The notes under the pieces: generated by a model | The model's input: only the letters and a program-made list of their open reading frames with translations | The model's database searches: none | Told to the model about the DNA's origin: nothing | Assembly (NCBI GenBank): GCA_951799445.1 | Contig: OX637295.1 | Location: 25,420,001-25,484,000, forward strand | DNA: 64,000 nucleotides | Direction of reading: 5' to 3' | From: Pseudisothecium myosuroides | Taxonomy: Eukaryota > Streptophyta > Bryopsida > Hypnales > Lembophyllaceae | Made by a program: the position numbers and the translations under genes | In this document: one piece after another, positions 58,422 through 64,000 of the stretch | How positions within the stretch are numbered: the first letter of the stretch is position 1 | Layout: each line of letters opens with the position of its first letter

Positions 58422-61400
58422 TCACCTCAGTACTAGGGCAGCATATCTAGCTTCTGTGTGCACTTTGTAATAGCAATCTCCGTCGCACATATAAGCTCCG
58501 TTGCAACCGGGACAGAAACGGTTCATGACCTTCCCGCAAACCTTACACTTTTGCCGTTGCTTCTTGCCTTTACCAGCGGGATAATGAATGCCTTTGCTTT
58601 GAATGTTGAATGCACCGCAAGTCCGGCCTGGCTGCATCCAGTGATCGCACAACCAACAAGCAATCTTGTACTGATACTTTTCTCGATCAAGAGGCTTCAG
58701 TAACCCTGCTTCTTCAACATGGTTTTTGTACAGGATATAGCTATTCCCAATTGAAGAATCTAAAACGAAGATGAATAGTCTGTGCCACCACTTCCTAGTT
58801 CGAAGTTGGGATGAATACTCCTGTCTATGCTGATCTATAATATCAACCCCTCTCATATTCTTCTGATACTCTACTACTATTGGACTCGTATAGAACTCCT
58901 TCTGTTCACCTTGAATCCAACGCTTACAGGTTGGCCACTCTGAGGCTACAGGATCCGCAGATGTACTAATAAGAAAGACAGGTTGTGCATCCTGCCACAC
59001 AATCGCTGCCATCTGCTTCGAGCGATGCATCTTTGTCAACAAGGTGCCTCGTGTCAGTTCAACCTCTGCAGCATATTGCTTCAGAATCGATGGCATGCCT
59101 TCACGCCCCCTTTTTACAGTACCCGTACCCCAAAATCCTCGACTCAACAGTGTGTCAAGGAGCATCGGAGATGTAAAAAAATTGTCTGTCACAATGACAT
59201 GACCACGGCCACTAAGGTTTTGCGTGAGCTCTAAAACTACTCTCATCCCTTGGTTCTTCTCTATCTTTTTTTCCGTAGCACCAACATACACTTGGAGATT
59301 CCAAATATACCTTGACTGTGAGTTAGCGGCACACCAAATTTTTAAACCGTACTCCACCGGTTTCCCAGGCATGTACTGCCGGAAGTCACAGAAGTGTCCC
59401 TTATACTTTACCATAATCTCGTCCACCGTTATGTATCGTTCACAGTTATAAAGGGATTGACTAATGACAACAAAGTCTTCTATTAGCCATCTGACCTTCC
59501 CCAACTTGTCGTAACCAGGGCTTCGTTTTCTAAGCAAGCTACCATTATCAACCAAGTGAAGACACCGCAAGATAGCCTCGAACCTATCTCGACTGAGAAT
59601 TGACTTGATCACACGGCAGCCAAACAAAGCTCGTTTTTCCCAATAAGACCTAATCTGAGGCAATTTTTTTAACCCCATGAACAACAGGATCCCGATGAAT
59701 GCTTTCAGCTCGTCAGGACAAACATCAACCCAGTTCTTTCCCCCATTTAGACCTTCTTTCATTGGTTTTGTAGGTACCTGTTTGGCATACAAATTAGTTT
59801 GATTACAGATCTCACTCAATGTCTTATCGGGCCAGAAAGCTTGAAAGGCTTCATGCAAAGCCATCGGTCTTCTAAGGTTACGTCTCACGGGACCTGGAGA
59901 AGGACCAGAGAAGTTATCCCGACTCCCCTCCAATCGAGTTGACGTCTCTTGCCAATTCGACTCATCATATCTAAGAGCAAAATTCAGTGACTCTAGGGAT
60001 TCACACTCTGTCTCTAGTAAAGCACTACACTCTTCCGAAACAATCCAGTCCGAATTACCTGAGTCAGATGAGTCCACGAAGTCACCATATCGTGCAACCC
60101 ATTCATCTTCCAGCGACTCCTCCTCTGATACATCATTGGCGTTGATGTCTCCCAGTCCCAAGTACCCCGGGTAATCACAGTGCAGAGTCGAGATGGATTT
60201 CTTGAGAGGACTCAACTGGGGAATGTCGACTCCTTCGAACACTTCAAACTGCCCCACAGGTCCATCTTCGGGCGTTAGTTGACGTAGCTGCACTAGGGAG
60301 TTGCTGACGTCTTCCGCACTCGCAGATGGACTCCGAGGCTTCTGCGATCCTGAAGAGCCACCGCCAATGAATCGACATTCACGTGCCGGTACAGCTCGAA
60401 GTCCAAGGAAGTTGTCAAACTGAACCATGTATGTTAGCTCCCCCGTGATTTTGTGAATAAAGTGGCGTGTAACCTCTCCAAGAACTGAAAACTCTTCGTA
60501 TCGACTTGGGGTGCACTGCAACACATCTTTGGAAACTCGAACTTGCATATGAACGACATCGCTATCAGAGCCAGAATGGCTGCTGCAGCTTCTATACCAG
60601 TCGAGAGAATCTCGTGCACTCTCATCCTTCTCAGTAAGCCGACAACCACAATGTTCAGCCTCTTTGCAATCCACATGAACATTGCTCTGTCCTCCGCCAA
60701 TGTCTTCAGCATGTTCAGTGTCTGCCAAAATTCGCCCAACCCCATGTGCATCAAAATCATGTGGACTCATAGCCCATTGTGAAGACCCATCCAAAACCAA
60801 TGCAGGAGGAGAATGGTGTCGAACGTCCTCCCAGATACTTCTCACCGCACGGCTCCCTGACTGAGGTCGGGGTCTCAACACCCGTGGTGATCGATCAGCA
60901 TGCACTGAAATTGGTGGCCTCCTCCAACCCTCCGGTGATTCGATATACTCCGGAGTCAAAATTGAATCCCTCAAACTATTTTGAGCCCCTAACTGTCCGC
61001 ACCCTCTCCCTCGATTACCTCTTCCTCGACCACGTCCCCTCCCTCGACCTCGCCCCCTTCCACCACAGCCACGCCCACCATGCTCCCCTCCTCCTCCCCC
61101 CCCTCCCTCTACCCCATCCGCAATTTCACTTCCTGGGTCGACGAATTCTTCGCCAACCTTCGAGGCAGTCCTCCCCCTTGCTTTCCTTGTTTTTGGTGGT
61201 CGCAGCTTGGGCGGTTGCTGGCTCTTCTCCCGCTTCTTTGTCACACTGTCCGCCGCGAGGGAGGCTTCGGGTGCATCCATGAAGTTGCCGTTTCCGCCCA
61301 ATTGCCGTTGCTGTGGGTGCCTCTCGCTCTCCACTTGTGGCACAGAGTTGCTGGTCGATCCCAGCTGAATTCCTGGAAGCACCACCGTGTCGACCTCCAA

Positions 61401-61520
61401 TCGAGCAAGGTGGCGTTTTGCTTGACGCTTGACTCTCGATTGGGTCTTCGGACTCCTCAGCAGCAACCTTTTCCTTGCCGCATCTCTGCCCGCCTCCTTC
61501 AGTGACATTTGGGACGACAT
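58422..61520 (-). CDS. PiggyBac transposase (DDE_Tnp_1_7 type)
   Basis: The 1,032-residue ORF from the ATG at 61520 carries out TTAA-specific cut-and-paste transposition. The transposase core spans about 555-935, starting LHEAFQAFWPDKTLSEICNQ. Catalytic residues are all present: D700 (ITVDEIMVKYKG), D779 (VIVTDNFFTSP), D893 and D896 (MRGVDIIDQHRQ). The spacings (79, 114, 3) resemble piggyBac's known D268, D346, D447 and D450. A C-terminal Cys-rich region (C992xxC995, CPGC, CDGDC) matches the family's zinc-binding, DNA-binding tail. The N-terminal 550 residues are an unusual extension: basic start, Arg-Gly repeats near 155-175, acidic stretches, and a chromo-like patch about 340-385. No stop codon interrupts the frame. 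The ORF upstream (61126-61863) overlaps in another frame and could contribute an N-terminus. Confidence 0.92.
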   Translation of the reverse strand: MSSQMSLKEAGRDAARKRLLLRSPKTQSRVKRQAKRHLARLEVDTVVLPGIQLGSTSNSVPQVESERHPQQRQLGGNGNFMDAPEASLAADSVTKKREKSQQPPKLRPPKTRKARGRTASKVGEEFVDPGSEIADGVEGGGGGGGEHGGRGCGGRGRGRGRGRGRGRGNRGRGCGQLGAQNSLRDSILTPEYIESPEGWRRPPISVHADRSPRVLRPRPQSGSRAVRSIWEDVRHHSPPALVLDGSSQWAMSPHDFDAHGVGRILADTEHAEDIGGGQSNVHVDCKEAEHCGCRLTEKDESARDSLDWYRSCSSHSGSDSDVVHMQVRVSKDVLQCTPSRYEEFSVLGEVTRHFIHKITGELTYMVQFDNFLGLRAVPARECRFIGGGSSGSQKPRSPSASAEDVSNSLVQLRQLTPEDGPVGQFEVFEGVDIPQLSPLKKSISTLHCDYPGYLGLGDINANDVSEEESLEDEWVARYGDFVDSSDSGNSDWIVSEECSALLETECESLESLNFALRYDESNWQETSTRLEGSRDNFSGPSPGPVRRNLRRPMALHEAFQAFWPDKTLSEICNQTNLYAKQVPTKPMKEGLNGGKNWVDVCPDELKAFIGILLFMGLKKLPQIRSYWEKRALFGCRVIKSILSRDRFEAILRCLHLVDNGSLLRKRSPGYDKLGKVRWLIEDFVVISQSLYNCERYITVDEIMVKYKGHFCDFRQYMPGKPVEYGLKIWCAANSQSRYIWNLQVYVGATEKKIEKNQGMRVVLELTQNLSGRGHVIVTDNFFTSPMLLDTLLSRGFWGTGTVKRGREGMPSILKQYAAEVELTRGTLLTKMHRSKQMAAIVWQDAQPVFLISTSADPVASEWPTCKRWIQGEQKEFYTSPIVVEYQKNMRGVDIIDQHRQEYSSQLRTRKWWHRLFIFVLDSSIGNSYILYKNHVEEAGLLKPLDREKYQYKIACWLCDHWMQPGRTCGAFNIQSKGIHYPAGKGKKQRQKCKVCGKVMNRFCPGCNGAYMCDGDCYYKVHTEARYAALVLR

Positions 61521-61863
61521 CTTGTGGGTCAGGCCAAATTCGATGCGAAACTTCGCTGACCACTGCTGGAAAATCAGTCCTCTTCGTGAACCCTAGAACA
61601 TCCGCGATCTGTCTATAAAATAAATAGCGCCACTCTCTTGCTGTAGGTTTCGGAGGAAGTGGCCTGCTCTTCGAGGGCAAAGGTAGACGCCGCAAATACT
61701 TCTCACACAAGCAATTCAGAACGCCCACTCTCTCTTCGTCACTCCTCTTATCTTCTACCATCCAATTATCAAGAAGTTCTGCTTCATCCTCCAAGTGATC
61801 GGGGAATCTGGCAGGAGTCGTGTGCCTCCACTTATACCCTCGCCTCTCCATCGCCATAGCCAT
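61126..61863 (-). CDS. Accessory ORF of the piggyBac element, overlapping the transposase start
   Basis: 245 codons from an ATG at 61863 (MAMAMERRGYKWRHTTPARF). The first ~110 residues look like a folded, mixed-composition domain (DEAELLDNWMVEDKRSDEER, CLCEKYLRRLPLP, REWRYLFYRQIADVLGFTKR), unlike random shadow frames. The rest is low complexity and overlaps the transposase ORF from 61520 downward in a +1-shifted frame. Options: a separate protein, a first exon spliced into the transposase frame, a frameshift fusion, or a sequencing indel. The family is not recognised. It lies inside the transposon and is oriented with the transposase. Confidence 0.5.
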   Translation of the reverse strand: MAMAMERRGYKWRHTTPARFPDHLEDEAELLDNWMVEDKRSDEERVGVLNCLCEKYLRRLPLPSKSRPLPPKPTAREWRYLFYRQIADVLGFTKRTDFPAVVSEVSHRIWPDPQDVVPNVTEGGGQRCGKEKVAAEESEDPIESQASSKTPPCSIGGRHGGASRNSAGIDQQLCATSGEREAPTATAIGRKRQLHGCTRSLPRGGQCDKEAGEEPATAQAATTKNKESKGEDCLEGWRRIRRPRK

Positions 61864-62586
61864 GCTGAAGCTTGGGCGCCAAAATCTGTGGCGGGAGCCT
61901 CAAATTCCTCACAACTTCAAAACTTGCTCCGGCGCCTCTTTGACAATGTGTTGAGACTGTAAGGGAGCCCACGATCATCCACTCCAGCTTTCCACTTCCG
62001 CCATTCATGGCGATGAGCGTCCCTTTGGCAGATTGTGACCCTAGGCTGCAAAACGATTCTGACGGCGCTCAAAAACGACCTCCACTACGAATTTGGAAGA
62101 GCACGTCCACAACACGCTGACCCTGAGATTATTCTAATGCATTTGAGCCCCAGGACAAGTGCGCAAAATGTCAGATGCATCTCTCTGCAATGAGAGCGCC
62201 CTACGGTAAACCCCAACTTCCGTAAACCTGTAGGAAGTCCTCGTGATCGGACAACCAACGACCACCAAGTTGGGCCCTAGTTGGCGCCAAAACCAAAACC
62301 CGGAAAAGAATCCGGTGTCAGGCTTGAAGACGTCAGCTACCGTCACCTTCTCGCTGGTGTTTCTAGAGTTCCACTGCAGCCAACCCTAAACCTCGTCACA
62401 TGAATCTCCCTCCCTACGGCAATCGGTAACTCCGATCTTCAATCCGAGAAGTGCGTTCGAAACTAGATTCAACTACGCACAGATTACTAGTTGGTCGCTT
62501 CTCGATCAAGCCCTCGGAGCACATTCGAAATTGCGTTTCAAGATAGAAGAAGGCAGTTTTTGCCTCCTCCGGCCCTGAGGGGTTAA

Positions 62587-63339
62587 AAACTAATCTTATC
62601 CCTTCTCCAACAATTTCCATAAAAACTCCAGGTAAACTATTTCATGCACCAGAATTCCATGTAGCGTTTTAAATGAGACGACGCTTTAATTTCTGGACTA
62701 ATGGTTTAGGTCCTACACTCTCGAGTTCCAATTCATATTGAGTTACATTGAATTCGTGATGCATGCACTAGGCCTCCAGGTAGGCAAGGGTGTAAATTAG
62801 GCTTCTAATCTCACTCCCACATTGATCAAATTGCTCAAGTTCTTGGCAGTTTTGGCCCATTTTGAAAGTACTCTCCCCTTGGGTCAATAGGGGTTAAGCA
62901 GGGCCGACACAAGTTTGCACGTAGTTTGCTCGCACCTCCCGTGCAGAAGACTTGGTGCTTCATGTCTATTCAGGATCACCAGGTCCAAAATAATTTATAA
63001 ATATATAAAATCTCCATCTCTGTTAGGATTGCCTTCGAAGCGCGAGGAGGTGCGCCATGCCAGTGTAACTTACACCGAGTCGCGCTCGCTTGTCAAGGTG
63101 GTTGAAGTTTTGGATAATTAAATTTTTAGCAATGGACGGAGAGGCTGAGTGGCAGAACCAGTTTGTATGTAAGCTTAACTTACTGTACATATAATTCCAT
63201 TCTATTACATTGATTTCTTTTTCAAGAACTACTCGACAACGAACTCAAGGTTCCCTCGTCTCAAAGAACAGTACCGACTCGTCCACTACACTCCGAGTCC
63301 TTCTGACACTGGAGCAAACGAAAAGGAATTTTTATTTAT
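62587..63339. other. Intergenic, nothing certain
   Basis: Flank of the piggyBac element. A lone AGGGGTTAA at 62889-62897 may be a worn MITE tip. No gene recognised. Confidence 0.35.
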
Positions 63340-63499
63340 ATGGTCAATTTCAATAAAATGGCGGTATTCCATTATAATGGCACAACATTCTATTAAAATG
63401 GCACTGAATTTGTCAAAGATAACACTGCATTCCATTAAAATGGCATAGAATGTGTTACAAATGGCAAAATAATACCGCCATTTTAACAAAATTGACCAT
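63340..63499. mobile_element. 160-bp MITE-like element with internal ATTCYATTAAAATGGCA repeats
   Basis: The left end ATGGTCAATTTCAATAAAAT and the right end (reverse complement ATGGTCAATTTTGTTAAAAT) pair over about 30 bp, including GGCGGTATT. Inside, ATTCYATTAAAATGGCA-type units recur three or four times. The target site cannot be fixed. Confidence 0.6.
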
Positions 63500-64000
63500 T
63501 TATGCATTTTGTTATGAACAATCCTAAAACAGAGGCAACGGAAAAGAGTCTTTGCACAAAACTCGAACACGAACAATTCTTCCGAAACTTCCCGTCTAGC
63601 TCTTCACTTCATTTTCTACAATGTCCTTGCCACAATATTGAAAGACATCGATCAATTAAAAAAACAGATCGTCTCTGTAAGGACTCTTTACATATCTTCC
63701 TCCCCGAACAGAAAACGCGATTTACATCATTATGGAGATGGCAAGAGCTCCCGAGAGCACGAACGTCCACGTTCCAATGGCCAAGCCAGACGCACCACTG
63801 CCACCAACACCTGCTTGCAACAAGCAACAATCCATCGATCAATCGCCGCTTTTGCAAAGGATCGTAATATACAAGACTTCGTGATCGATTCATTTCCGCA
63901 ATATTCTAGGGTCACAACCAAGCTCTAGGGTTGCAATTAACCTACCTGGAGTAGGAGTATTTTCGTTGTAAATCGGAATGGCTGACAAATTCGCGTTCGG
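63500..64000. other. Terminal stretch, nothing certain
   Basis: Overlapping short open frames on both strands have no recognisable domains. A gene running off the window edge cannot be excluded. Confidence 0.3.

Larger units (their letters stand above)
57173..62586 (-). mobile_element. Full-length piggyBac transposon, apparently autonomous
   Basis: The left end TTAACCCCTCAGGGCCGG (57173-57190) is an exact inverted match of the right end CCGGCCCTGAGGGGTTAA (62569-62586). TTAA sits at both outer edges, the piggyBac target duplication. The total is 5,414 bp, with about 1.25 kb of non-coding DNA at the left, 0.72 kb at the right, and a long minus-strand transposase between. The tips resemble those of the window's TTAA MITEs (10 of 14 positions after TTAA), but the interiors do not match, so those MITEs probably belong to a sister family. 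Identical terminal repeats and an open transposase suggest recent activity. Confidence 0.93.

Noticed and set aside
60779..61505. Plus-strand open frames opposite the piggyBac transposase
   Set aside because: Antisense of the Arg-Gly and Pro-rich N-terminal region; Pro/Leu/Ser-rich without family resemblance.

Overview
This 64 kb window is nuclear DNA of a green plant. Genes are split by short GT-AG introns. The set includes a plastid outer-envelope OEP7-type protein, the short plant TOM9 form of TOM22, a CASTOR/POLLUX family protein, transit-peptide-bearing CBS-pair proteins and remnants of a phragmoplast kinesin-12. Coding exons are GC-rich islands in very AT-rich, transposon-laden intergenic DNA. 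A lower land plant (for example a bryophyte) would fit, but the sequence alone does not fix the species.

Layout. 0-5.5 kb: a TTAA-bounded piggyBac-type MITE, a doubtful membrane ORF, the first SmF gene (minus strand) and tandem AT-rich repeats. 6-10.2 kb: a hairpin, a two-exon CASTOR/POLLUX-like gene lacking the membrane pore, and a 3' minisatellite. 12.2-13.7 kb: a second SmF gene encoding the same 87-aa protein. 16.3 kb: an OEP7-like gene. 17.4-20.2 kb: MITEs and an ~800-bp inverted repeat. 20.5-26.4 kb: decayed kinesin-12 and NUF2 genes, the latter with a 12-copy intronic minisatellite. 26.7-30 kb: more MITEs. 30.8-38.4 kb: two tandem paralogues for plastid CBS-domain proteins, with unusual tandem repeats in intron 1. 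40-45 kb: a cluster of piggyBac-type MITEs. 47.1 kb: TOM9. 49.7-52.2 kb: nested MITEs and a Stowaway element. 52.5-55.5 kb: an MLK-like kinase fused to TPRs. 57.2-62.6 kb: a full-length piggyBac transposon.

The most notable content is the piggyBac system. The 5.4-kb element has matching TTAA ends, an 18-bp perfect terminal repeat counting the TTAA, and an intact 1,032-residue transposase with all four expected catalytic-site aspartates and a C-terminal Cys-rich region. At least six other TTAA-bounded non-autonomous elements in the same window carry related tips (TTAACCCCTAAAGGCCCA type). PiggyBac is best known from animals, so an apparently intact autonomous copy next to a large MITE load in a plant deserves attention. 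An extra ORF overlaps the transposase start in another frame.

The housekeeping genes do not form a pathway. They cover splicing (SmF), organelle protein import and envelope (TOM9, OEP7), plastid CBS regulation and signalling (kinase), scattered among mobile DNA. Exon boundaries were derived by hand from splice consensus, reading phase and family similarity; no alignment or transcript data were available.
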